A stretch of DNA of 64,000 nt from Bacteroidales bacterium UBA5371 (GTDB taxonomy: Bacteria; Bacteroidota; Bacteroidia; Bacteroidales; P3), in assembly GCA_002407855.1 (NCBI GenBank), contig DHPF01000015.1, positions 6,657-70,656 of the forward strand, given 5' to 3'. A model generated the notes under the pieces. The model did no database searches. It was not told the DNA's origin and saw nothing but the letters and a program-made list of their open reading frames with translations. This document shows, piece by piece, positions 54,901-63,951 of the stretch (position 1 is the stretch's first letter; every line of letters starts with the position of its first letter). The position numbers and the translations under genes were made by a program.

Positions 54901-55640
54901 ATTATAGGACTATTAAAGGGCTTACAGTAACCTACGAATTGAAGCGTTCAAGTAATGTGCGTCTTAATGCAAACTACACCCTGCAATATGCAGAAGGAAC
55001 TTCTGGTTTACCTCAATCAACAATTGTATCTTTAATTCAAGCAGGTTATCCTAACATTAAGATGTTATATCCTATTTCAGATGATAGAAGACATGAGTTT
55101 AAATTACAATTAGACTTCCGCTATTTAGGAGGAGATAAATATAATGGACCTACAACCAAGAGAATTGTAACGGATAAGAAGACTGGAGAAGAGAGAGCAA
55201 AAATTACTAAATGGTTACAAAATTTTGGAGTGAACATTACAGGAGTTGCACAATCAGGTCGTCCTTACACAAGGTTATTCAGCAACACACAACCTACAAT
55301 AGTTGGAAGTTATAATGGAGCAAGATTACCTTGGACTTTCCGTATTGACATGCAAATTGATAAATCATTTGATATAAAGGTAGGTAAAAAGGTTACTCAA
55401 TTGAATTTATTTGCAAGAGCAACCAATGTACTTAACACTAAGAACGTGATGGGAGTTTACTCAGTTACTGGTGACCCAGACGATAATGGATACTTAACCG
55501 ACCCTCAAACTCAAACATTAATTGCAAACCAATTAGACCCTAATTCTTATAGAGATTATTATGCAATGAATTTGAATAATTCAACGTATAATTATTCCAG
55601 ACCAAGAATGATATTTATAGGATTAGCTTATACATTTTAA
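51984..55640 (+). CDS. TonB-dependent receptor-like outer-membrane protein
   Basis: A 1218-residue outer-membrane barrel. A signal peptide (FTLGLFLTTSLILYSQ) is followed by a carboxypeptidase-regulatory-like domain (about 22-110: GTLTGTITDAKTGEPLPFVN and FVGYKKAMKTGV), a plug domain (about 125-220: VDAIIATVGGISDVDGG and GTPARIGEAIGGSTNITLRP), and a long barrel whose last strand ends IFIGLAYTF. No SusD-type lipoprotein is next to it. Instead it lies in one unit with a giant sorting-domain protein and a PorV/PorQ protein, so a role in T9SS-linked surface assembly is as likely as nutrient uptake. That is inference. Confidence 0.88.
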   Translation: MLRKLFFTLGLFLTTSLILYSQGTLTGTITDAKTGEPLPFVNVIVQQNGQQRGGAQTDLDGKFQIKPLSAGNYDVVASFVGYKKAMKTGVRVTATGYSLGGDLALEPTVEQLDEVIITEYAVPLLESGTAETGKRITNEDIDKMAANTVDAIIATVGGISDVDGGAGTARGESGMVTYVNGVAKKGTVNIPKKSIAEIQVILGGTPARIGEAIGGSTNITLRPPENKFTGFVQYETSEPLDTRGYHKLDIYFTGPLYKTKSEDGIENSIIGYRLAGYNIFVQDDLNRPSDRYYYMLKSDKQNSLNNNPLTYNSATGAVYNTASFLRLSDFEQVGRKPNVWRNRLYLEGGLDILFSKNSTLRINGEYSNIFGKNPTLSSILMNNENNSESKSTSFAIMGDFTQKFSGSSETSKIKNITLNLVGSYSKSFDETYNPEHKDELFKYGHIGTFRTHKRNTYQLTRMEIGGVMQDVMEHNGWLDYDVEFTPSEYNPGLARYTWQLYNDPNFAPLRPYLYNYDNIRAYQGLTNGDRPTPIYGMFTNVNMPSTSFSKSENQYVYAGARVSADIGSHSLELGFQYDQSTYRYYGINASSLWTIMKQEANSHILYRDLDNPIIDNSGSIPYVTYNRAYDAASQTYFDRALREKLGLNPQGTDFIDIDSYDPSTFSLDMFSADELFNSGNSLVSYYGYDHKGNIVKGKQNLQDFFSNKEKRTLGAWQPIYMAGYAQDQFYFKDLIFNIGVRVDRFDGNQMGLKDDYLLYSSYTAGELDIPNRPSNIGEDYYVYVNSLNGNSSPSDVNNEGFVRGYRKGNTWYNANGEIVSNPNDIAGASGQPLPFRKGRLNDTGLPYEISTDAFQDYKPQVVAMPRIAFSFPVSDKSEFKASYDMIARRPQGGWQADYVSYLFMERQSGNILNNPNLKPEKITNYELGFTQVLSKTSVVNMSAYYKETRDLIALVQYVGADPTSLYYSYGNQDYRTIKGLTVTYELKRSSNVRLNANYTLQYAEGTSGLPQSTIVSLIQAGYPNIKMLYPISDDRRHEFKLQLDFRYLGGDKYNGPTTKRIVTDKKTGEERAKITKWLQNFGVNITGVAQSGRPYTRLFSNTQPTIVGSYNGARLPWTFRIDMQIDKSFDIKVGKKVTQLNLFARATNVLNTKNVMGVYSVTGDPDDNGYLTDPQTQTLIANQLDPNSYRDYYAMNLNNSTYNYSRPRMIFIGLAYTF

Positions 55641-55671
55641 TTAACAAATTAAATAGAAAATTAATTGAAAA

Positions 55672-58600
55672 ATGAAACATATATTTAAAATAACAGCGTT
55701 AGTTTTAATCTGCCTTTCTCTACAAAATTCATCTTTTGGTGCAGAATATAAGGGTAAGATTAAGAAAACCTCAACATCGTTAAAAGACAATGGAGGGGTT
55801 GAAAGGTGTAGAAGAGCTCAGGGTTCTGCAGAATTAAGCATTAATAATGTAAGAGCTCGTATCAATACAGGTGGTAATATGTGGTATGATGGAAATACTG
55901 CAAAATATTATGTTCCAAAAGATGGAAGTAGTACGGCAATGTTTTGTGCTGCCTTATGGATTGGAGGTCAAGACGAAAATAAACAATTAAGAGTTGCGGC
56001 TTTGCGTTTTGGACAAGATGGAGATGATTTTTGGCCAGGACCACTAACAGTTGATAAGAATGCAGCTGTAAATAAATCAGTTTGTGAAAAATGGGACAAG
56101 CATTTCCGTATTACAAAGGCAGAAGTTGAATCCTTTGTTTCTGCTTGTCAAAAGAATGCTCAAGGGCAAATTATTGGAGGACCAACAGACCAAAGTTTAG
56201 TAACAGAAGCTATAAAAACATGGCCTGCACACCCAGAAAATTATGCAGAACTTAAACAAACTAAATACCTAGCTCCATTTAAAGATGTGGATGGAGACGG
56301 CATATATGATTATACAAAAGGAGACTATCCATACTATGATTTTAACGGAGACCTTTGTCCTGTTGCAGCAAAGCAAAGTGGGCAAAAATATAATCCTGTA
56401 AGAACAATGGAAGATGAATTAGGAACTGGAGGTTTGGCTCAGGTTCACGGAGGTATTCTTGTAGACCAAGTACTTAAAGGAGATGAAACTTTGTGGTGGG
56501 TATTTAATGATAAGGGAAATTCTCACACAGAATCTAAGTCTCAGAATCCGATTGGTCTTGAAATTCGTGCTCAAGCTTTTGCATTTAGTATGAATGATGA
56601 AATCAATAATATGACTTTCTATTCATATGAAATTATCAATCGTTCAACTTTTACTCTTCAAAATACATATTTCAGTCAATGGGTTGACCCTGATTTAGGG
56701 TTTGCTTTTGACGACTTTGTAGGCTGTGATGTTAAACGTGGATTAGGTTATTGTTATAATGGAACATCGACGGATGGACCAGGAACAGGAGCTTATCCAG
56801 GTAATCCTCCTGCAATTGGCATTGACTTCTTCCAAGGACCTTATTTAGACCCAGATGGATTAGATAATCCAAAAGTATATATAGAATTAGCAGCACAAGA
56901 TGCTCAAGGTCAAGCTAAATTAGCAAACTACTTAAAGAAGGATTCTTTAGGACAACCAATACCTGGAAACTATGATACATTATTAATTACTGCTAATGCA
57001 GAAGAATTTGTTGATTATTGGTATAATGTTAATGATAAAATAACTAATGGTGCAAATATCAATGGAGTTAATTTTGGGAATGGTATTATCGATGATGAAC
57101 GTTTTGGAATGAGAAGGTTTGTTTATTATGAGAATAGTGGACACTCAATCAAAGGAGAACCAGATAAAGCAACTGACTACTACAACTATTTGAGAGGAAT
57201 GTGGAAAACTGGAGTGAAAATGACTTTTGGTGCAGATGGTACGACAGCTGGAGGAATAGAATGCGATTTTATGTTCCCAGGAACAACCGACATTTGGAAT
57301 TGGGGAACAAAAGGTATTATACCTTCAATAACTGATACAAGAGGATGGACAGAAGAATCTTCAGGTAACAAAGAAGGAGATAGACGTTTTATGCAATCAG
57401 CAGGACCTTTTGAACTAAAACCTGGAGCAATTAACTACATTACAGTGGGAATTCCATTTGCCCAAGCACCAACAGGTGGACCTTTCGCATCAGTAACACT
57501 TCTTAGACAAATTGATGATAAATGCCAGGCGTTATTTGATAACTGCTTTAATATCCTTGAAGGACCTGATGCACCAGACTTAACTATAAAAGAACTTGAC
57601 AGGGAATTAATCCTATTCTTAACTAATGATGCACCTTCATCAAATAATATAAATGAATCATTTAATAAAATTGATATCTCAATACCTCAATCTTATAACA
57701 TTACTCGTGATACTATTTATAATGATGAGTTACATGTACTTATTGACCAAGTAGTACCTTATGATAGATATTATAAATTTGAGGGGTATCAAATATTCCA
57801 ATTAAGAGATAAGACAGTTTCTGTTGCGGATATTTATGATGAAAATAAAGCTCGTTTAGTAGGACAATGCGATATCAGAAATTTTGATGAAAAACAAAAT
57901 AACCAACCAATTGCAAAACTAATCAATTATTATAAAAACAATAATATTGGAGCTTTAGTACCTCAGGTAATGGTTGATGGATTAAATAACGGGATCCAAC
58001 ACTCATTCCGAATTACTGAAGATAAGTTTGCTACAACCAGTGATAAAAATATTGTTAATAATAAGAAATATTATTATGTTGCAATAGCTTATGCACACAA
58101 TAATTATAAACAATTTAATCCAGAAGATGCTACAAAGATTGATGGACAAAAACAAACCTATCTTGCAAGTAGAAAAACCGGATATGGAAGAAGTATTACT
58201 CCTGTCATAGCTATTCCTCATAAGATAGCTCCAGAACAAGGGGGAACATTAGTTCAGTCATCTTATGGAGTATGTCCTGAAATTACAAGAATAGAAGGTA
58301 ATGGTAATGGTTCAATGGTGTTAAACTTTAAAACAGAAACCATAGAAAAAATAATGGGTAAAGCAAACGAAGAACCAGAAGGAATTGCTTATGTAACTGA
58401 TTTAGTTTACCAAAAGAATTACGGACCACTAAACATAAAGGTAATTGACCCAATAAAACTTCGTCAAGGTTCATTTATAGTTAAAATAATCCCTTCTGAC
58501 ACAACAACAGATTTGATGTATGCTACTTGGAAGCTACAAAACATAGATACTACTCAGCCTCTTTATACAACTAAGGTTAATGGAGTTTCGCAAGATGTAT

Positions 58601-60453
58601 ATTCTATTGTTTCTGATAGACCAATTGGAGATATTAATGAACAAATTATATTCCCATTGGGTATTTCAATTTCTCTTACAAATCCTCAATCAACAGTTAT
58701 ACCTCCGGCAATTAAGGAGGGAAATACTTTCCATATTGACCCAATAGCAAAACAAAGAAGAGTATTTGGAGGAGACCTAAGAGAAGGAACAGCTTTATAT
58801 TCTAAAATCACACATAAAGATCCAAGTAAAACTTGGTTGGGAGGATTTGAAGATAATGATGCTTATGGTTATTCTAATTGGATAAAATCAGGAAGTCAGT
58901 ATGCTTCTGAGTCTCAACGTCGGGACTTTATACCTAATACTTTAAAAGAAGATGTTCTAGCTTATTTATCTCAAGATTATTATTACACAAAGGAAAGATA
59001 CGTTCCAAAGAGTGATGGATCAGGATACGATACTATAACTTTTGATATATCCATAGATAAAGATGCCGATTATGAAGGTTTTGGAAATGGATGGTGGGCT
59101 CCTTATAGGCTTACATCATTATATTTAAATTATAGTGCTGTAGATGAAGATATTTATTTCCCTCACCCAGGATTCTCATATTATCATTTCTCTTCAGAAG
59201 CAACTCCTGCTGATGTAACTAAATATAGATTAGATCCTTCTTTTGTTTATTCAACAGCATCAAATGATATGAATAATTTAGCTTCTGTTGATATAGTTTT
59301 CACTAATGACAAAACAAAATGGACACGTTGTCCTGTAATTGAAATGGGTGATGACGTAAACCAAACAGAAGGAAATGCAAAACGTTTCCAATTGAGAAGA
59401 CATGCATCTGTTGATAAAAATGGTAATCCATTAAATGATGGTACTCAAGGATGGGGCTGGTTCCCAGGATATGCAATCAACCTTGAAACAGGTCAAAGAC
59501 TTAATCTAATATTTGGAGAAAACTCACAACTTGGAGTTGGACAACCAGGTAATGGTAGAGATTTGATTTGGAATCCAACATCAATCACAAGTGATAATGC
59601 AGGATTGGTGATAGGAGGTATGCATTATATTTATGTTCTTGGAGCATCAGAATACAAACTCTATACAGTTAATGCACTTGAACCAAATAGGTCAGAAAGA
59701 GTTGTTAATCCGACATCATACTATGAAAGAGATGTTAATGGAAATATGGATATGGGAACTTGGGCATATAATAAGTTAAAGAAGTTAGATAATATCACAC
59801 TTACCAACACATCACCTTATGCTAACGACTATAAGAATGCTAACCTTACAGAAGCTATGGAAGTATTTGGTTCTGTAATGTGGGTAGGAGCACCACTTGC
59901 AACAGCATTTAATAATAATCCTAAGGCAGAAATTCCAACAGATGTTACAGTGTCGTTAAGAGTTCGTCAACAATACAGACCAAACTACATTAACAATATC
60001 AATGGAGCAGCAGCAAATCCTCAAAATAACAACTACCCAATGTATCAATTCTCAATAACAAAAGATATTGCAACATCAGTTGGTAACGTTGAAGTAGCTA
60101 AGACAACATTAGATCAAATAACAGTTGTACCTAATCCATACTTTGCAGCCTCAACTTACGAAGAAGACCAAGTGCAAAATCTTGTTAAGATAACTAATTT
60201 GTTGCCTGATTCATACATAACTATTTATTCTGTTGATGGAACAGTTATTAGAAAACTAAGAGCACCATCAAAGAGTGTAGTATCTGGAACAGGAACAGCA
60301 CTTACATCAGTAGATTGGGATTTGAAAAATCATAAAGGATTACCAATATCTGGAGGAGCATACATAATACATGTTAAGGCTGATGGTGTAGGAGAAAAAA
60401 TAATTAAATGGTTTGGAGCTTTACGTCCTGTTGACTTAAATTCATTCCGATAG
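55672..60453 (+). CDS. Giant exported protein with T9SS-type C-terminal domain
   Basis: 1593 residues. Signal peptide (ITALVLICLSLQNSSFG), then a long beta-rich body with no recognised enzyme domain (segments such as KDVDGDGIYDYTKGDYPYYD, Asp-rich and calcium-site-like, and MNDEINNMTFYSYEIINRST). The end (about 1485-1593) resembles a T9SS type A sorting domain: VVPNPYFAASTYEEDQ, VKITNLLPDSYITIYSVDG, WDLKNHKGLPISGGAYIIHV, then KIIKWFGALRP and seven more residues, so it runs about ten residues past the usual last strand. It lies between the TonB-type receptor (31 bp) and the PorV/PorQ gene (38 bp). It is probably a secreted or surface-attached cargo. Confidence 0.85.
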   Translation: MKHIFKITALVLICLSLQNSSFGAEYKGKIKKTSTSLKDNGGVERCRRAQGSAELSINNVRARINTGGNMWYDGNTAKYYVPKDGSSTAMFCAALWIGGQDENKQLRVAALRFGQDGDDFWPGPLTVDKNAAVNKSVCEKWDKHFRITKAEVESFVSACQKNAQGQIIGGPTDQSLVTEAIKTWPAHPENYAELKQTKYLAPFKDVDGDGIYDYTKGDYPYYDFNGDLCPVAAKQSGQKYNPVRTMEDELGTGGLAQVHGGILVDQVLKGDETLWWVFNDKGNSHTESKSQNPIGLEIRAQAFAFSMNDEINNMTFYSYEIINRSTFTLQNTYFSQWVDPDLGFAFDDFVGCDVKRGLGYCYNGTSTDGPGTGAYPGNPPAIGIDFFQGPYLDPDGLDNPKVYIELAAQDAQGQAKLANYLKKDSLGQPIPGNYDTLLITANAEEFVDYWYNVNDKITNGANINGVNFGNGIIDDERFGMRRFVYYENSGHSIKGEPDKATDYYNYLRGMWKTGVKMTFGADGTTAGGIECDFMFPGTTDIWNWGTKGIIPSITDTRGWTEESSGNKEGDRRFMQSAGPFELKPGAINYITVGIPFAQAPTGGPFASVTLLRQIDDKCQALFDNCFNILEGPDAPDLTIKELDRELILFLTNDAPSSNNINESFNKIDISIPQSYNITRDTIYNDELHVLIDQVVPYDRYYKFEGYQIFQLRDKTVSVADIYDENKARLVGQCDIRNFDEKQNNQPIAKLINYYKNNNIGALVPQVMVDGLNNGIQHSFRITEDKFATTSDKNIVNNKKYYYVAIAYAHNNYKQFNPEDATKIDGQKQTYLASRKTGYGRSITPVIAIPHKIAPEQGGTLVQSSYGVCPEITRIEGNGNGSMVLNFKTETIEKIMGKANEEPEGIAYVTDLVYQKNYGPLNIKVIDPIKLRQGSFIVKIIPSDTTTDLMYATWKLQNIDTTQPLYTTKVNGVSQDVYSIVSDRPIGDINEQIIFPLGISISLTNPQSTVIPPAIKEGNTFHIDPIAKQRRVFGGDLREGTALYSKITHKDPSKTWLGGFEDNDAYGYSNWIKSGSQYASESQRRDFIPNTLKEDVLAYLSQDYYYTKERYVPKSDGSGYDTITFDISIDKDADYEGFGNGWWAPYRLTSLYLNYSAVDEDIYFPHPGFSYYHFSSEATPADVTKYRLDPSFVYSTASNDMNNLASVDIVFTNDKTKWTRCPVIEMGDDVNQTEGNAKRFQLRRHASVDKNGNPLNDGTQGWGWFPGYAINLETGQRLNLIFGENSQLGVGQPGNGRDLIWNPTSITSDNAGLVIGGMHYIYVLGASEYKLYTVNALEPNRSERVVNPTSYYERDVNGNMDMGTWAYNKLKKLDNITLTNTSPYANDYKNANLTEAMEVFGSVMWVGAPLATAFNNNPKAEIPTDVTVSLRVRQQYRPNYINNINGAAANPQNNNYPMYQFSITKDIATSVGNVEVAKTTLDQITVVPNPYFAASTYEEDQVQNLVKITNLLPDSYITIYSVDGTVIRKLRAPSKSVVSGTGTALTSVDWDLKNHKGLPISGGAYIIHVKADGVGEKIIKWFGALRPVDLNSFR

Positions 60454-60491
60454 AAAATAGCATAATTAAAATATTTTAAATAAAAGAGATT

Positions 60492-61580
60492 ATGAAAGAT
60501 ATATATAGAATATTTGCTTTGTTCATATTAGGAGTCTTCCTTTTAACTAATATGAGCGTTAAAGCTGGGAATGACGACAGAAGAGGAACAGCAGGAGCAG
60601 GATCACTTTTGATTAACCCTTGGGCACGCAGTGCTGGTTGGGGAGGAGTGAATACAGCATGTGGAACAGGAATAGACGCGTTATTTTCAAACGTAGCAGG
60701 ACTTGGACGAATTGCAGGAACAGAAGGTTACTTCTCATACAGCAATTGGTTACAAAACTCAGGCGTTGGAGTAAGTGCCTTTGGTATTGGACAAAACTTA
60801 GGTGATTATGGAGTTTTAGGACTATCCGTAACATCCATAGGATTTGGACTAAATGAACGAACATTAGTAAGTAGCCCAGAGATTGGCTCCAATGGAACCT
60901 TCTCTATTAGTAATATGAATATTGGAGTTTCCTATGCTAAGGCTTTCTCTACATCAATATATGGAGGAGCAACAGTTAAAATAGTAACCGAAGGTATTGA
61001 TAACGTTACAGCAACTGGCTTTACTATTGATGCAGGTATCCAATACGTTACAGGAGAAGACTACGAAATTAAGTTTGGTATTGCTTTGAAGAATTGGGGA
61101 CCAGCAATGAGTTATAATGGAGACGGATTGTCGGTAAATGCAATTTATCAAAATTCATTACACACTCAATCAGTAGAACAACGTTCTCAAAGTTTCGAAA
61201 TACCATCGAGCTTAAATATTGGAGCATCTTATGACTTCTTATTTGCAGAAAATACACATCGCTTAACAGTTGCAGGTAACTTTGCTTCAATGGCGTTTTC
61301 AAAAGACCAATACTCCTTAGGACTTGAATATGCTTTTGCAAAAATATTTATGTTGCGTACCTCATACACATATGAAGACGCAATTACTAAAAGTGTTTTT
61401 GAAGCAGACGCAGGAGCAACAACACTATACTCTGGTTTTGCAGCAGGAGCATCGGTAATTGCACCAATCAAAAAAGCCAAAGATGATTCAGATGGTATCA
61501 ATCTATCAATAGATTACGCATATCGTTTGACCAAGATTGCAGGTGGAATACACACCATAGGTCTTGTACTCTCGTTATAA
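60492..61580 (+). CDS. PorV/PorQ family outer-membrane protein
   Basis: A 362-residue precursor with a signal peptide (IFALFILGVFLLTNMSVKAG). The mature start GAGSLLINPWARSAGWGGVNTAC matches the PorV/PorQ (FadL-like barrel) family opening, followed by LFSNVAGLGRIAGTEGYFSY and barrel strands to the C-terminus (TIGLVLSL). PorV binds sorting domains and carries cargo to the T9SS attachment complex; PorQ serves the sortase. Which one this is, or whether it is a dedicated paralogue for the adjacent cargo, cannot be told. A strong terminator follows. Confidence 0.88.
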   Translation: MKDIYRIFALFILGVFLLTNMSVKAGNDDRRGTAGAGSLLINPWARSAGWGGVNTACGTGIDALFSNVAGLGRIAGTEGYFSYSNWLQNSGVGVSAFGIGQNLGDYGVLGLSVTSIGFGLNERTLVSSPEIGSNGTFSISNMNIGVSYAKAFSTSIYGGATVKIVTEGIDNVTATGFTIDAGIQYVTGEDYEIKFGIALKNWGPAMSYNGDGLSVNAIYQNSLHTQSVEQRSQSFEIPSSLNIGASYDFLFAENTHRLTVAGNFASMAFSKDQYSLGLEYAFAKIFMLRTSYTYEDAITKSVFEADAGATTLYSGFAAGASVIAPIKKAKDDSDGINLSIDYAYRLTKIAGGIHTIGLVLSL

Positions 61581-61605
61581 AATTTAATCAATAAAATTCT
61601 TAATT

Positions 61606-61645
61606 AGTATAGAAGACCTTCCAAAAAGGTCTTCTATACTTTTTT
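61606..61645 (+). terminator. Strong terminator after the PorV/PorQ gene
   Basis: A 15-bp perfect stem (AGTATAGAAGACCTT with its complement at 61626-61640), a 5-nt loop and a run of Ts. Confidence 0.93.
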
Positions 61646-61667
61646 AATCAATAATAGAAAACATATT

Positions 61668-62141
61668 ATGGCAATAAAATATTATTCCGAAGAAGGTTTA
61701 CAAAAGCTAAAAGACGAACTACATAAAATGGTAACTATAGATCGTCCTGCAATATCTGCGGCAATAGCTGAGGCAAGAGATAAAGGAGACCTCTCCGAAA
61801 ATGCAGAATATGATGCAGCCAAAGATGCACAAGGGCATTTGGAAGCTAAGATATCTAAACTACAAACTCTAATATCCAACGCAAGACTATTAGATGAAAG
61901 CAAATTAGATACCTCAAAAGTACTTCTACTTTCAAAGGTAGAATTTATCAATCTTGCCAAGAAAACAAAACAGACATACGAAATTGTCCCAGAAAGTGAG
62001 GCAGATCTTCGTCAAGGAAAAATATCCGTTACCTCACCAATAGCCAAAGGACTTTTAGGAAAAAAAGTTGGAGATGTGGCAGAAATAGACATACCAGCTG
62101 GTAAGGTAAAGTTTCAAATAACTAAAATAACAAGAGAATAA
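61668..62141 (+). CDS. greA: Transcription elongation factor GreA
   Basis: It rescues backtracked RNA polymerase by stimulating transcript cleavage. 157 residues: the N-terminal coiled coil with the acidic tip GDLSENAEYDAAKDAQGH (about 42-59) and the FKBP-like C-terminal domain with ISVTSPIAKGLLGKKVGDVA. Full length. It is followed 1 bp later by the HIT-family gene. Confidence 0.95.
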   Translation: MAIKYYSEEGLQKLKDELHKMVTIDRPAISAAIAEARDKGDLSENAEYDAAKDAQGHLEAKISKLQTLISNARLLDESKLDTSKVLLLSKVEFINLAKKTKQTYEIVPESEADLRQGKISVTSPIAKGLLGKKVGDVAEIDIPAGKVKFQITKITRE

Positions 62142-62142
62142 T

Positions 62143-62535
62143 ATGGCATCAATATTTTCAAGAATAATTGCAGGAGAGATACCTTCATACAAGATAGCAG
62201 AGACCAATAATTGTTATGCATTCTTAGATATTTCACCTCTTGCAAAAGGACATACATTGGTAATCCCTAAAAAGGAGATAGACTATATATTTGACCTTGA
62301 AGATAACTTGCTTTCAGAATTAAATATATTTGCCAAACAAATAGCCAAAGCCATAAAAAAAGCATACCCTTGCCCTAAAGTTGGCATAGCTGTTATTGGT
62401 CTTGAAGTCCCACACGCACATATTCATCTTGTTCCACTAAATAATGTTGGTGATTTAGATTTTAAACGACCTAAATTAGAATTAACAAAAGAAGAATTTG
62501 AAGAGATAGCCAAGAATATTATTTCAAATCTATAA
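62143..62535 (+). CDS. HIT-family nucleotide hydrolase/transferase
   Basis: A 130-residue histidine-triad protein of the HinT type: SIFSRIIAGEIPSYKIAETN at the start, FLDISPLAKGHTLVIPKKEI in the middle, and the active-site triad VPHAHIHLVPLNN (HxHxH). Hydrolyses nucleoside phosphoramidates in the family. Cotranscribed with greA, an arrangement common in Bacteroidota. A hairpin formed from the repeat island at 62721-62762 may end the transcript. Confidence 0.94.
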   Translation: MASIFSRIIAGEIPSYKIAETNNCYAFLDISPLAKGHTLVIPKKEIDYIFDLEDNLLSELNIFAKQIAKAIKKAYPCPKVGIAVIGLEVPHAHIHLVPLNNVGDLDFKRPKLELTKEEFEEIAKNIISNL

Positions 62536-62657
62536 TCAATAAAGATTCAAAAAAAGTTATCAAAGTCTATTTTAAAAAAGAGTTGAAAAAAATAAAATTA
62601 TCTCTGAGAAAAATTTAAAAAGTCGGTGTTTAGTTTCGACTAAATAAAGTTTAAGAA

Positions 62658-62762
62658 AAATGAAACTAGATTTCAGTAAAATGAAATCAAGAAAGAAAAA
62701 ATTAGAATAAAGAGTTAGCTAAATGAATTAAGGAGTTAATAGAATAACTCCTTGATTCATTT
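62658..62762. repeat. 21-bp-period repeat island 11 ending in a terminator-like hairpin
   Basis: Five contiguous 21-bp units begin at 62658, 62679, 62700, 62721 and 62742; three open with AAATGAA. The fourth and fifth are inverted: AAATGAATTAAGGAGTTA (62721-62738) pairs with TAACTCCTTGATTCATTT (62745-62762) over 18 bp with one wobble pair and a 6-nt loop, followed by Ts. So two units of an island together form a good Rho-independent terminator for the greA-HIT transcript. Confidence 0.85.
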
Positions 62763-62921
62763 TTGTTTTATTCCCATAATTATTACTCAATTAAAAAGAA
62801 ATACAAGAAAAATATTTGTAGAGTAAGAAAAAATCTCAATTATGTAAAACCATTTGAAAGTTTTTATAATTTTGTTGATGGAAAAGTTACATTTTGTAGT
62901 TTAATATGCCAAAAAAATAAA

Positions 62922-63776
62922 ATGAATATAAAAGATATTTATAGGATTTTATCACCTAAGTTTCAGAATTTACACCTTAATTACAAGGTTAATTTCAAGC
63001 AAAGATATGGTTATGGATTGCCTGCTCATCAGAAATTATATGATATAATCAATGCTCAAAGGGATAATTATAAACTTATGCTTGATAAAGCATTGAGCTA
63101 TAAAGAATATTTATGGCAAATAAAGGATAATAAGGATGAAACAGATGATACTAAGCCAAGATGGAATAACAATTTCCTCCCTGGCTTAGATATTATTATG
63201 ATTTACACTATGATTGCTCAGTATAAACCAAAGAACTATATTGAAATTGGTTCGGGTAATTCTACAAAAGTAGTTTATAAAGTACGTACAGAACATAATA
63301 TTGACATAAAAATCACTTCTATTGACCCCTGTCCTCGTGCAGAGATAGATAATTTAACAGATAAGGCTATAAGAATGCCTGTTGAAAATATTGATTTAAC
63401 AATTTTTGACTCTCTTGAAGAAAATGATATAATGTTTTTAGATGGTTCTCATAGTATTTACCCTAATTCTGATGCTATGGTATTTTTTATGGACATATTA
63501 CCAAAATTAAAAAAAGGAGTGATTGTTCATATTCATGATATTTATTTGCCTTATGATTATCCTCAATTTATGATAGATAGGTTTTACAATGAACAATATG
63601 GACTTGCAATGTATTTGTTAGCAAATCCTGATAAATTTACACCTATTATGCCTAATTATTTTGTTTATGAAGACAAAGAATTAAGTAAACAAATATCACC
63701 TATTTGGGAACATTCCAATTTGCAAAAGGTAGAACGTCATGGAGGGTCATTTTGGTTTAAAATAAATATGGATTGA
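62922..63776 (+). CDS. Class I SAM-methyltransferase-like protein
   Basis: A 284-residue protein from the ATG at 62922 (the frame is open from a TTG at 62763, but that stretch is very AT-rich and looks non-coding). The core YIEIGSGNSTKVVYKV is a SAM-binding motif I, followed by ITSIDPCPRAEI (acidic loop of strand 2) and DIMFLDGSHSIYPNSDAMVF. It also has GVIVHIHDIYLPYDYP. This fits the Methyltransf_24-like group, often found near surface-glycan genes; the substrate is unknown. No signal peptide. Confidence 0.78.
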   Translation: MNIKDIYRILSPKFQNLHLNYKVNFKQRYGYGLPAHQKLYDIINAQRDNYKLMLDKALSYKEYLWQIKDNKDETDDTKPRWNNNFLPGLDIIMIYTMIAQYKPKNYIEIGSGNSTKVVYKVRTEHNIDIKITSIDPCPRAEIDNLTDKAIRMPVENIDLTIFDSLEENDIMFLDGSHSIYPNSDAMVFFMDILPKLKKGVIVHIHDIYLPYDYPQFMIDRFYNEQYGLAMYLLANPDKFTPIMPNYFVYEDKELSKQISPIWEHSNLQKVERHGGSFWFKINMD

Positions 63777-63951
63777 TATTTCCGTTATTAATTAAAGATA
63801 CCTACTCTAATTAATATTACAAAAACCGAATTCAAGTTATAAAAGACTTATGCTTCTGTTTCTCTATTTGTTTTTGGAATAATTTATGCCATTAATCTTT
63901 TTACCCAAAATAATAAGCATAAACAAACTTTTTATCAAAGAAATACCAACG

